Under the pieces are notes generated by a model that was given only the letters and a program-made list of their open reading frames with translations, searched no databases and was not told where the DNA came from. Made by a program: the position numbers and the translations under genes. A stretch of DNA of 64,000 nucleotides from Oreohelix idahoensis (taxonomy: Eukaryota; Mollusca; Gastropoda; Stylommatophora; Oreohelicidae), in contig JAMPIV010019862.1 of assembly GCA_024509875.1 (NCBI GenBank), positions 310,001-374,000 of the forward strand, in the 5' to 3' direction. Shown here piece after piece: positions 34,678 to 52,600 of the stretch (position 1 is the first letter of the stretch; every line of letters begins with the position of its first letter).

Positions 34678-37583
34678 TGTCGTGGTTGAGTTAGAGTGTA
34701 GAGTATTTGTCGAGTTGGACAACTGTAGTGAAATCGACAAGGGATAGTGGACTGACAGAGTTATAGATTACACTTTAGATAAGGTGTAAATAGGAGATGG
34801 ACTTGAGACAACCTGGAAGAAGATTTACCAAAATGATCTCTCTCTCCAAGCCTCAACTCACTTATGTCTGTCTAAGCACCTCCTGCTCTCTCTCTTTTCT
34901 CTTATCATACATAGAGATTATAGTAAAGAGCTAAAAATACAAATATGGATGGAAAGGTCGTGAACAGCGCATTAATAAATGTGTAAAATTTATTAAAGAA
35001 GAAAAGCATGAAAATAATGCATATCATCACAACAACATAAAATTACATCAATAATCAAATATTCATCAATAATCCTATACACCAACAACCACACACACAC
35101 AGATCACCATTCATAAAACCTGTAGAACACAAAGAGATAAATAATCGAGTGACAGTCCTTCGGTTTTCGGGGACCAGCTGAAGTAACTCCAGTAAGTGGT
35201 GTTTTCGTATATATCCTCCATCGGTGATGGAATTAACCTGAATAACATCCCTGTATAGGCGCTATCGTTGGTGCCCCCCCCCCCCCCCCTACTGGCGCGA
35301 GTTGGGCTGGGGAACGCTGTTTATCTCCTGCTGACCAACTGATTGAACTGGGCGACAGCCTGTCTGCTTTTCGGGGACCAAATGTACTAGCTCCAGGAAG
35401 TGAATTACTTGTAGATCCTTCGTGAGGGACTAGCCTACAAAACTTTCTTTGTTGGTGCTAAACGTTGGTGACTCCCCTTATAGCGCGAGTTGGGCTGGAA
35501 CTCTGTCCATAGATGGCTGCTCATACGTGCGAGGTTTTAAGTATCCAGGAAATACACCAGAAGAAGTCACTTGAGGACACAGAGACCCAGGCGCGCTTAT
35601 CCGGCGCAAGGCTCCGCTTGGCTGTAAATCCTGTTTAAACTGGTTTGGCTGTGGTTTGCTGAGTGCCCCGTTTAGGCACAAAAAAAGCGGGTGATATGGA
35701 ATTCTGCTATAGGCATGCTGAGCGGGTTTGATATTCTGGAGCCGCAATGCTCTGGCTGGTAATCCAATAGGCGAGTAGAGAACTACTACTGCGTTTGGCG
35801 ATTCCAGATTTAGCGTTGGCTCCGTTGCACTGCGTGAGCTTAACTTGGCGTTGACAAAAAGGGGTTTTGATTCAGGAACGGGGTTGACGATTCGTGACGC
35901 TAGCGGTATTCAGAACCCTCTAGATCGAAGAGAATATTTCGTTCTTCGCCTGACTGGAATCTGCTCTCGCGAGTCGGTCTCCCTGAAACTGAGACCCAAA
36001 AGAGACACCCTTTTACTTCAAGCAAATAATAAATCACACTAACTTTATACAGAAAGTTTCGCTCCACTATGGGATTAAATTTATTGTAGTTATTGCTATG
36101 ATAGTTTAGGGCTGTCTTTAACCATGTCTCCTGTTCCTTAAAAATATCAATTATCAACACGCGCCCGCATAGGCTTAATATCTTTTGCACCCCCAGGTAC
36201 CTATCAGTAAATGTTCTGACATCAAAAATCTACTCCTCTTCTCCCAATCTCAACATACAGGAAACCTAACCTGTAGTTACAGTTAAATGAATATGCTTAT
36301 TCATCTTACAACATTAAATGAATTTACATAAACAGATTACAGCATTTGACATTACACAAATAAATCGTATGTCCCCTTGGGGAAATATATTAGCATTTCC
36401 ACAAAATGAGTACAAAGAAAATGCAATGTTCTTGCTATAATAATACAGTTGTGGCTAGATCATACGATATAATTATATCTATGCCTGGTGACTGCTTTCA
36501 GTGAAAGTTATAGACTAGTGCCTAGCCACACAAGTAAGCATAAAATGATCCTCCCTTGCCACTAGAAATATCTATCAAAAGGAATAAGTGCCTATCTCCT
36601 ATAATCCAGAGTTATTACCTGCATCTCACTATTCAGTTTTAAAGTGAACAATCCACACCTGACATTATCTTACAGAAATGACAGTTAATTTTGCTGACTC
36701 TTAACCCAATGGTAAGCATTCGTGGACTGATTCTACGCCTAATATCTGTTATTGTAAGTTTAACATTTAACCCATGATAAACCGTAACAGTGTAAGCACC
36801 ACTTAATAGGCCGTAGACAGCGCTACCTTATCACTGAATAAATTACTAGGAGAAGTCCTCAGAAATAAATTCACTTCCCTAACAGATATATATAAAAGCT
36901 AACATGAATCTAATATTATAATTATAAGATATGTCAACTCACCCCGAAAAATGACTAGAACATAGGCAAACACATTCTAGTACTGTTTTAAAGTTTGCCT
37001 TATCTCATGATGGTCATCTACGGGCTAGGAAAATTTACGAATGTCTTTGTCTATTAAAACCAGTCTACTCTTATAGATCACAAGGGACGCTCCCCCCGAA
37101 CCTGGCGTGCGTATTTCTACAGAAGTTCGGCGAAAGACGTAATCTAGAGTAAGACAAAAGAAATCGTGCGAAAGTTCCCCAGGTAGAGAAATGCATAACA
37201 TTATGCTCTATCTTGTCTAAGGGGCGAAAACCCAAAGATTGACCGCGATTTGTCTCCCCCTGTTTCCAGGATGCATAATATTATGATCCGAAGCAGCGTT
37301 CTGGAAGCCAAACACAGGGACCCTTTCACTCGTGATCAAAGGCTTTAAACGTAAGAGATATTCCTTTGGTCAGACCAGGTGCTGCTAGATAACATTACGT
37401 TACCTCTACGCTGGCCGTTGAGGAATTTAGTAGTAAGGCCTAACGTAAACAAAACCTCGGGGACGGTTTGCGAAGGTGAAAAATGAAAGAAAGAAGAATA
37501 CAAAATGTCTCGGAAAACAGAACATTTAAAGGAGTAATCAAATTATGGACAAGATGGTAAAATAAATTATCTTTCACGTGACA
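34678..37583 (-). repeat. 5' LTR of outer element O (2906 bp)
   Basis: Near-identical partner of 10182-13080. Contains a longer poly-C run at about 35274-35289. Confidence 0.9.
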
Positions 37584-37588
37584 ACCAC
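37584..37588. repeat. Target-site duplication, right copy (outer element)
   Basis: ACCAC directly after the GTGACA end of the right LTR, matching 10177-10181. Confidence 0.85.
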
Positions 37589-40990
<3,402 letters not shown>

Positions 40991-40992
40991 TA

Positions 40993-42360
40993 TATATGAA
41001 ATAGATAGAAAATCGCTAACCAGTGTCAGATTTCGCGTCTTGCTCGTATTCTTGGGGAAATCTGCTGTCGAATTTTGAATGAAAGTCAAATTTTACACTT
41101 ATGCCGACCGCAGACGTGGTTCCGCGAGCAAATCGTCTCTTTGATCTCTCTCGTTCCGTAGCTTAATTACATACACGAACGAACGGATGTGAGGGGGGGG
41201 GGGAAACTGTGATTATCTCCAATTTCCTCAGATTAATTCCCCCTGAGAAAGTGCACTCATGAATTATCACTCTTGGTTCTACAAATATACGACTCGTCCC
41301 CTCTCTCTCTACACGTGAAACAGTCTGATCTGTCCTATACAACGGTTGCCCAATCGTTCGCGTTATAATTCAGTTAACGGCTCTGGACTCGCTAATGGGT
41401 CTGATTATAAACATTCCTAGCGTCTGTAAGACAATAGAGAAAGAAAATAGGCGTGGTTAAATTATGAGTTCGACAGACATCGAAGCGCATGCCTTCTGCG
41501 TTAACCAAAACATGAATATTAATAAGCGAGCCAAGGTGGAAACCAGGTGGAAGAAAAACGTGTTATATATGTAATATATTTACATAACTCTGTCACAGCG
41601 AACAACAAATCTCATATAGTGACCTGATTTTTTTGTTTTAATAAAGAAAATTTTTATAGATACGATAATTAAGGTGCATAATTTTAGAGCAGTTCCCCAC
41701 TGAATGGCAAAGCCTTTCGGCTCCCATAAGACAATACACTGTCATGGCTGAATGTAGTAGTTAGAATGCGACAGATGTACACAGACAACAGAGCATAAAT
41801 ACTGTATCTTTAAAAAATTATATAATTTTATTTAACCTTCAGTAAATAATTAATGGTGAATATGAAAATGTGAACAGAACATCTCTTTGTATAGGACGGA
41901 AATTTAAATAACGGTTCTCACATAATCTTACTTATGTCTAAACTTTAAATGATTGATACCCTCTTTATAGCAGAGGTGAAGCGGAAGATGGCGGTATCAT
42001 GTTTGAAACTAAACTTAAAATTGTCAGATACAGCATTCCCTTTTTTCTTGCGGTACAGTTACTAGGTTCCGGTATAGAAACATAGTAATGTCACGCTCCA
42101 GTCTACCCAGTTGCAAATTGGTACCTGACTCTGTTGTTGAGTTAGGGGTGGCAAAGGCAGCGAGGAAGAGAACTGGTCACCCCACCTCATAACGCTGGAT
42201 CTAGTATTGTTAGGTCTCTAACAGTTTACTCGCCCTACGGCAGTTTCTGCCATGGGACTACATTATAATTATTTTAGATATTGCATTATTTTCTGTATTA
42301 AACGCAATTCAGCTTCAACTACTGTCATATTGTAATTCTTTTTCTCCCATTCATTTCAAG
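40993..42360. other. Non-coding stretch, nothing recognised
   Basis: AT-rich, a poly-G run near 41191, no credible ORF, no repeat shared with the rest of the window that I could see. Confidence 0.4.
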
Positions 42361-42542
42361 CAGCGTTGCCACTCTGAATTTTGAAGGAAAAAAAAACCCT
42401 AGATATCGGCGACTTGGGCTATGTTGGGGCCGATTTTGGGCGAAATATAGGTAGTGTTCTTCAACAAATGAAGGAAAATTAAACCTAGACTGGATAAAAA
42501 AAACTTAGATCTAGGTGAATCCACCTAGGAGTGGCAACGCTG
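42361..42542. mobile_element. hAT-like MITE (182 bp)
   Basis: The ends are CAGCGTTGCCACTC and its inverse GAGTGGCAACGCTG, flanked by ATTTCAAG on the left and ATTTCAAA on the right, a 7-of-8 match. The CAGNGTTGCCA end and 8-bp duplication are typical of hAT non-autonomous elements. No coding capacity. Confidence 0.75.
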
Positions 42543-42855
42543 ATTTCAAATCTCCGATATGAGATCTTTTGGGAAAAAAAAAAAAACTCGTCGTAAAACA
42601 AAAAAAAAAAAACAACAAAAATATCGCTTTAATTTTTAACTTTAATATTGGTTAAAGTTTATTTTATTATATTTTCTTCAACATATCAAATACTGAGCAA
42701 AGCTGGGGTAATACATAATACAATTTGCCTAAAAATGAATACAAACAAATTTAACAGTAATACAACTGTTTCAAGCACGTGCAACAATGCGTTGTTTTAT
42801 CAGTCTGATGGAAGATAAAAAGTGGATTATATATGCGTCTCAGTTTTATTTCGAG
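42543..42855. other. Spacer without recognised features
   Basis: AT-rich with two A-runs near 42575 and 42600; nothing coding. Confidence 0.4.
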
Positions 42856-42945
42856 CAGCGTTGCCACTCTGAATTTTGAAGAAGAAAAAAACCTAGATAT
42901 CGGCGACTTGGACTATTTTTGTGCTACTTTGGGCCTGTTTCACAT
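42856..42945. mobile_element. Truncated copy of the hAT-like MITE
   Basis: Starts CAGCGTTGCCACTCTGAATT and follows the first ~80 bp of the MITE at 42361 (including TAGATATCGGCGACTTGG), then diverges. No right end is found. Confidence 0.7.
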
Positions 42946-43068
42946 TTTATATATTTTGCACGTTGGTAAGTTTAAAGGTATAGTTTATATTGTGTGAAGC
43001 GAATACTAAACTCAAAATTCGAATACATTTTTAAAAAATCATGAACAATGAGATCCTTTAGCTTAAAG

Positions 43069-44916
<1,848 letters not shown>

Positions 44917-45297
44917 GACATTAATAACTATTAATCATTTAAATCAAGTGCTATTTAAAACGAAACAAAGTCACCATAATATAACCGTAAAGTACCTTGC
45001 CACAAAAGTGTTGGAAAAGTGTGTCGCCATTCAATAATGGCTCGAGACTCTTACTCTAAAGATGTTTAGAGTCACTCGCCGCTTGTATTTTCCTGCATAA
45101 ACAGTTTCTATTTCAACTCAAATTTGATTGGAAACGATACAAAAGGCATATGCTATAAAACTGTCTTATCCTAAATACGGCATATCTGGAGTTGACATCA
45201 TGTGGCACACGCCTTTGAACACCGGAAGCTTCCAGTCAACTGAGGAGAGAGAAAAACAGTATTTTTAGAGCATCTACATTTGTTTAAAAAAAATATG

Positions 45298-45460
45298 CCT
45301 ACTGCTCAGTCAGGCATGTCGTATAAGGCGGCTGACAAGAGGTTGTGCATGCGGCTGGCAACCTCATCATAAACCACCGCTGCAAGAATACGTGAATGCT
45401 TGGTGCAGGCTTCAACCAATGGGATCAACAACAATGGTGGCCGCATGCTCCATAGGAAAC
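45298..45460 (+). repeat. Dispersed repeat, copy 1
   Basis: Shares ordered blocks with 59677-59830 in the same orientation: ACTGCTC, AGGCATGTCGTA, GGCTGGCAACCTC, CCGCTGCAAG and GCAGGCTT/GTAGGCTT. Diverged, family unknown. Confidence 0.6.
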
Positions 45461-46304
45461 AAAAAGGATCCCCATTATGACGTTTGTTTTTATTTCAATT
45501 TTTTTTTCTTCTGTAGACAGCTCGTTCTAACTTCTAAATATTTTATGGACCGAAGATGCAGCAAGAGAGATGAATGCAGTCAGCGACCCATAGCTTGACT
45601 GCTTGTGTCAGCGAACCAGAGCTGACCGAGACCCTACTCCACCTCCAAGTGGTGGTCCTGGAAACAGGCTGCGCACTGCAGTCTGGCTGAGAGAGTAGGG
45701 ATCGAAGAGGGAAGGCAAACTCGGTCCCAAAAAATGCCGCGCTGAAGTCGGATGTGTCGGCCGAAAGGCGTAAATATCGCAGCTACGCTGTAAACGACGA
45801 CACAACGCAACCAACGTCCTTTTCAGGACGAACGAGGAAGAAGAGGAAGAAGGAAAATAAATATTTTCCATATTTGGTACGACTCGGTTTTATACTGCTG
45901 AAAATTACTGAGAACAGACGTAACGCTAATAATCTAAAATGAAATCTTTAGTTAAGCTGTAAACATTCACTTTTGAAAGCAATTTCTGAGCAACACAGCT
46001 GTAGACTGAATTTAACAGTTAAAAAAAAAAAAAAGAAAGACCATTCATTTAATTTAGCAGTTCAGAACTCATGTCTTGTAGCATTTATAATACCTAGAGC
46101 CGGCCCTAAGGGATTTTCAAAATGGTGCTAGGATCCTATGCAGTATTGTATGTGCTCATACGAGATTCACTTTAATGCTATTGCTTTTAATTAGGCTCTA
46201 ATATTCGCAAGTATGTTCACTGTAGTATCTCCCCCACCCACAAACAAAAAAAAAAAAAATCATTCACGTTTTCAAATTATATTGCAAGGAAATTTTTGTC
46301 TTTC

Positions 46305-46310
46305 TTTATT
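46305..46310 (-). terminator. Candidate polyadenylation signal AATAAA
   Basis: AATAAA on the minus strand about 295 bases after the stop codon at 46606-46608. Position is plausible; no other support. Confidence 0.35.
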
Positions 46311-46605
46311 CATGTAGAATTACAAATGGCCGCTCAATGCACTGTTTTTGAAAAAGGGAATAAAATAGACTACTTACTTGGTCGTTCCTCTTCTACATTG
46401 GGGGTAATAAAATAGACATATAGGAAAACAAATCAGTTTCATGTAAGCAAATACTTTTTAACTTTGAAATTTTATGTTCAATTTTTCTTGTTCTTTTACA
46501 ATGTTAATGATTATATTATTTGTTAAAATACTTGTCGGCACCCGGTGCGAACGCACCGCCGAAGAGCCGGCCTTTTGCGTATCTCAAGTATAAAGCCATA
46601 TACTT

Positions 46606-49600
46606 TTAAAATATGTTACCTTTTTCACTAGCATCTGCATCGTCAGTGCCGGTTTGTTCCGTTTCTTCTGATTTTGTTTTCGTAGTGTCTGTTTCTGTCG
46701 CCATCACATTTTGTACAGCCGCTTCTGATATATTCATATCATCACTGTCTGTAAATGCATTAGTTACTCCAACTTCTCTAACAGTCCCCTCAAGTGTATC
46801 CCAGGTTTTTGCGTGTGTCTGCCTATCACATTCTGCCGTCACCTCAGGTGTGACCCAGGTTCTTGCGTGTGTCTGCTTCGTGCTTTCATCCACCGTCTCA
46901 GGTGTATCACATGTTCTTTCGTGTGACTGCTTAATTCTTTCTTCCGAAATGAATATGACATTTGTCATTGTCTGTCGCGTAAACTCATCTTCTTCGCCAT
47001 TTCCTGCATCATACATCTCATTCATTGCTGCTGTACTTGTGCTATCCACCTCTGGCGCCCTGTCAGCCGATGTACTTAATACTGTAAAAATCGATTCACA
47101 TGCTTCATTCTCCGTTATAATCGATATCGCCGCATTACATGGTTCCGACCGTATTTCCACAGTTTCTTTGTTATCAATTGCATTTCCCCATGATCTAATA
47201 ATCAATTCGACGGATTCCGCAGGTTTGGCTACTAGCAGAGCGTCCTCGACCTTGATATGTGATCCAAGTGGTAAAAGTACATCAATTTCCGGTCTAATCG
47301 TAGATTCTGTAATCTCATTGGCGGCTTCACTGTGTTTATTCCCCATCTCTTCTAATGATATCCGTGTAACCAATTTGGCTGGAAAATTAAAAGACCCACC
47401 CGAATTCGCTATCAAAGACTCCTGCGCGTTTATCTCTTGAGAAACTTCAGTGACTATTTCTCCGTGTCCAGCATGTTTGACATCATCATTTGCGAACACA
47501 ACCTTAGTAATTTGTTCTAATGAATGACCGACTGCTGCTGTTTGCAGCTTTTCCGTCGACCCAAGACCTTCCGGCAAAGTTACGCCCTCATCGAAAAATT
47601 CAACACGAAATATGAAAGAATGCGCGTCTGAAGGTCTGCTTTCTTCTTGTTTGTACTGAACTTCACCAGCTGTTAAGTAGTGGCCGTTGACTGTAGTTAT
47701 ATCGTTTACCTCTGTAGTTAAATCCTGTGTTGACCTACAGCATGACTGTACTGATTCAGCTGATACTCGACTTCCGCTTTTTAGTTCCACAGTAGGGCTG
47801 GATCCTGGTTCTGCATGCGCAATAGCTGAAGTGTTATTTGTTCCTGGACACTTAGGTTGCTTGGATTTTAATTCAGATTCTGTGTTCGAAACATTTAGTT
47901 GTTCATCCAGATTCTCCGGCTCTGGCGTATTATTAGATTTAACCTGTTCAAATGTATGATTTGGAAACAGTTCTGAGTTATCTTCCACATGTGTGAGACT
48001 CTCCTGTTTCTCTCCAAAATATCCGCTATCCACGTCGTTGTACATCTGGAATCTCTGGTTGTCAAGGCTGACAGACGAGGAATTTAATTTGACCATCGCC
48101 TCAGATTCCTGCGAAGTAATGCTCAAGTTTTGATTAAAATTATTAAGTTTGTTTTGCTTATCCACAATCTTGCAGTCTCTTTCTATAACATGCGTGTTAG
48201 ATTCAACAGACGAAGTATTCTGGTTGATTGTCATCTCAGATTCTGCCGTCACAATTTTTAAGGCTGGTTTAACAGTATCGAAATATTTGATGTTTGCCTG
48301 GCTGACGACTATCGACTCATATGTTTCCTTATCACTGTTTTCAAGGTGAAAGTCGCTACAGTTTGTATCCGGAACCAGTTCATGGAAGTTGGGAAACATA
48401 GTTTTTCGCTTTATTTCATCTTCGGTACATACTGATTCGTCTCGGATGTTCATGTCGTCATTTTTGACTGTCTTCTGGAATTCGTGTTCACTATAAGACG
48501 GTTTACCTGTTTCAAAATTATTTGAGTTATATATGATGTCTTCGGTTATCAGAAGTACCAATGTTGTTTCATCTTTGGTTGTCGTACGATGTTCGCACGT
48601 TTCTGACAGTAAAGAAACAATTTCATCTGCTCCTGTAACAATCATACTCTCGGCGTTATCAACGTCATCTCGTGTCTTAGAAGACAAGAATAAACCGTCT
48701 GCTTCTAAATTTTCTTCGTCTTGTAGATTCTTTTCTTCAAGTCGCGTAGGAATGTTTTCATTACTACTAAGAGAGTTGGATACTGTGACTACGTTGTCCG
48801 TCTTCTTTCTTGAAGTGATTTCATTAGTAGCATTCATTATCATACGTTCACGCTGTAGCTCTGTTTCACTCAGGTACCCGTTATCAGAAACATAATTACT
48901 TCTTTCCTTTAATTTGTCATTTGTTGCATATTTTTCAGCCGAATCTGCCTTGTCAGCTTTCTCGAGTGTGAACATATGAACACCATCTGTCGTGTCCTGA
49001 GCTTGTGCATTATTTACATCTGTCACTGGTAAACGCAAGCCAGAATTAAAATTATTGGCACTTGTTTCAGTGTAAGTCGAGTCGACAGTGTCACTGAAGC
49101 TTGTAGTGATTCCAGATTTTTCAGTTTTACTGAACACAGCGGCATCTAAAGCGACACTGGCATTACACATTTCCTGAAGTATCTCATCCCTTCTGTAGTT
49201 CTCTATCTCTGTTGGCTGTAAGCTAGATTCAAAGTTGATTGCAAAGTTGCTTCTGAACGTCGTATGTGTATCATCAGCTTTATTATATAGTTCTGAAAGA
49301 ACATCTACATTAGCCAGTTCAGAACTACTGCTTACTACGTTCAGGTTATCCTCTGCTGCTAATGATCTGTTATCTGTTATGTTGCTAGATGTGTGGTTAA
49401 CAAATCGGGTTCTTCCATCACCGTTTGTTTCATTAGGCGCTGGAGTCTGGAGAAACTCAGAAGCGACATAGCTTTCTTGTGGAATACCACTGCATACGTT
49501 ACTCTCCGTGTCCAGTAAACCCACAACAGAATCTGAAATCTCTGTTTTCAGGTTTAACGTCTCAACTACAGCTGCTCCATCTGTAATATCTGGATTGTCT

Positions 49601-52600
49601 TGGTTATATGAGGCAGAGATTGATGACAGGTCAATGGTACCTTCTGTACATTTAGAGGTTGGTTTCAGGTTACTGTCATCCTGTGTACATTCAGAGACTG
49701 ATGTCAGGTTAGTGTTATCCTTAATCCATTCAGAGACCAGTGTCAGGTTAGTGTTATCCTGTGTACATTCATAGACTGGTGTCAGGTTAGTGTTATCCTG
49801 TGTACATTCAGAGACTGGTGTCAGGTTAGTGTTATCATGTGTACATTCAGGGACCAGTGTCAGGTTACTGTTAGTCTGTGTACATTCAAAGACTGGTGTC
49901 AGGTTAGTGTTATCCTGTGTACATTCAGAGACCAGTGTCAGGTTAGTGTTATCATGTGTACATTCAGGGACCAGTGTCAGGTTACTGTTAGTCTGTGTAC
50001 ATTCAGAGACCGGTGTCAGGTTTGTGTTATCCTTTGTACATTCAGAGACCAGTGTCAAGTTAGTGTTATCCTGTATACATTCAAAGACTGATGTCAGGTT
50101 GGTGATATCCTGTGTACATTCAGAGAATGGTGTCAGGTTAGTGTTATCCTGTGTATATTCAGAGACCAGTGTCAGGTTAGTGTTATCATGTGTACATTCA
50201 GGGACCAGTGTCAGGTTAGTGTTATCCTGTGTACATTCCAGGACTGGTATCAGAGTAGTGTTATCCTTTGTACATTCAGAGACCAGTGTCAGATTAGTGT
50301 TGTTCTGTGTACTTTCAGAGACTGATGTCAGGTTAGTGTTATCCTGTGTACATTCAGAGACTGGTTTCAGGTTAGTGTTGTTCTGTGTACATTCAGAGAC
50401 TGATGTCAGATTAGTGTTATCCTGTGTACATTCAGAGACTGGTTTCAGGTTAGTGTTATCTTGTGTACATTCAGAGATTGGTGTCAGGTTAGTATTATCC
50501 TGTGTACATTCAGAGACCGGTGTCAAATTAGTGCTATCCTGTGTACATTCAGAGCCTGGTGTCAGGGTAGTGTTATTCTGTGTACACTCAGAGACCAGTG
50601 TCGGGTTAGTGTTATCATGTGTACATTCAGAGACTGGTGTCAGGTTAGTGGTATCCTTTGTACATTCAGAGACTGGTGTCTCGTTAGTGTTATCCTGTGT
50701 ACATTCATAGTTTGGTGTCAGGTTAGTGTTATCCTGTGTACATTCAGAGACCAGTGTCAGATTAGTGTTGTTCTGTGTACATTCAGAGACTGATGTCAGG
50801 TTAGTGTTATCCTGTGTACATTCAGAGACTGGTGTCAGGTTAATGTTATCCTGTGTACATTCAGAGACTGGTGTCAAGTTAGTGGTTACCTGTGTACATT
50901 CAGAGACTGATGTCAGGTTAGTGTTATTCTGTGTACATTCAGAGATTGGTGTCAGGTTAGTGTTATCCTGTGTACATTCAGAGACCAGTGTCAAATTAGT
51001 GTTATCCTGTGTACATTCAGAGCCTGGTGTCAGGTTAGAGTTGTCCTGTGTCCATTCAGAGACCAGTGTCAGGTTAGTGATATCCTGTGTACATTCAGAA
51101 CCTGGTCTCAGATTAGTGTTATCCTGTGTACATTCAGAGACTGGTGTCAGGTTAGTGTTATCCTGTGTCCATTCAGAGACCAGTGTCAGGTTAGTGTTAT
51201 CCTGTGTATATTCATAGACTGGTGTCAGGTTAGTGTTATCCTGTGTACATTCAGAGACCAGTGTCAGGTTAGTGTTATCATGTGTACATTCAGAGACTGA
51301 TGTCAGGTTAGTGTTATCCTGTGTACATTCATAGACTGGTGTCAGGTTAGTGTTATCCTGTGTACATTCAGAGACCAGTGTCAGGTTAGTGTTATCCTGT
51401 GTACATTCAGAGACCAGTGTCAGGTTAGTGTTATTCTGTGCACATTCAGAGACTGGTGTCAGGTTAGTGTTATCCTGTGTACATTCAAAGACTGATATCA
51501 GGTTAGTGTTATCCTGTGCACATTGAGAGACTGATGTCAGGTTAGTGTTATCCTGTGTACATTCAGAGACTGGTGTCAGGTCAGTGTTATCCTGTGTATA
51601 TTCAGAGACCAGTGTCAGGTTAGTGTTATCATGTGTACATTCAGGGACCAGTGTCAGGTTAGTGTTATCCTGTGTACATTCCAGGACTGGTATCAGGATA
51701 GTGTTATCCTTTGTACATTCAGAGACCAGTGTCATGTTACTGTTATCCTGTACACATTCAGAGACCAGTGTCAGGTTAGTGATATCCTGTGTACATTCAA
51801 AGACCAGTGTCAGTTTAGTGTTATCCTGTGTACATTCAGAGACTGGTGTCAGGTTAGTGTTATCCTGGGTAGATTCAGAGACCAGTGTCAGATTAGTGTT
51901 GTTCTGTGTACATTCAGAGACTGATGTTAGGTTAGTGTTATCCTGTGTACATTCAGAGACTGGTGTCAGGTTAGTGTTATCCTGTGTAGATTCAGAGACC
52001 AGTGTCAGATTAGTGTGGTTCTGTGTACATTCAGAGACTGATGTCAGGTTAGTGTTATCCTGTGTACATTCAGAGACCAGTGTCAGGTTAGTGTTATACT
52101 GTGTACGTTCAGAGACTGGTGTCAGGTTAGTGGTATTCTTTGTACATTCAGAGACTTGGGTCAGGTTTGTGTTATCCTGTGTACATTCAGACTTTAATGT
52201 CAGGTTAGTGTTATCCTGTGTACATTCAGAGACCAGTGTCAGGTTAGTGTTATCCTGTGTACATTCAGAGACTGGTATCAGGTTAATGTTATCCTGTGCA
52301 CATTCAGAGTTTGGTGTCAGGTTAGTGTTATCCTGTGTACATTCAGAGACCAGTGTCAGGTTAGTGTTATACTGTGTACGTTCAGAGACTGGTGTCAGGT
52401 TAGTGGTATTCTTTGTACATTCAGAGACTTGGGTCAGGTTTGTGTTATCCTGTGTACATTCAGAGATTGGTGTCAGGTTAGTGTTATCCTGTGTAGATTC
52501 AGAGACCAGTATCAGATTAGTGTTGTTCTGTGTACATTCAGAGACTGATCTCAGGTTAGTGTTATCCTGTGTACATTCAGAGACTGGTGTCAGGTTAATG

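Larger units (their letters stand above)
10182..37583 (-). mobile_element. Outer 27.4 kb LTR element O, minus strand, Gag-like ORF but no pol
   Basis: Two LTRs of about 2.9 kb (10182-13080 and 34678-37583) with TGTC…GACA ends are flanked by ACCAC on both sides. Primer site and polypurine tract both indicate minus orientation. Without the nested insertion at 14500-33163 the element would be about 8.7 kb, of which about 2.9 kb is interior. That interior carries a Gag-like coiled-coil ORF and a second ORF of unknown nature. I find no protease, RT, RNase H or integrase motif. It fits a large non-autonomous retrotransposon derivative that depends on proteins of another family. Confidence 0.85.

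Noticed and set aside
10973..36190. Short ORFs in the outer LTRs (10973-11173, 11395-11685, 35478-35747, 35900-36190)
   Set aside because: LTR sequence repeated twice; lengths change with single indels between copies and no motif is seen.
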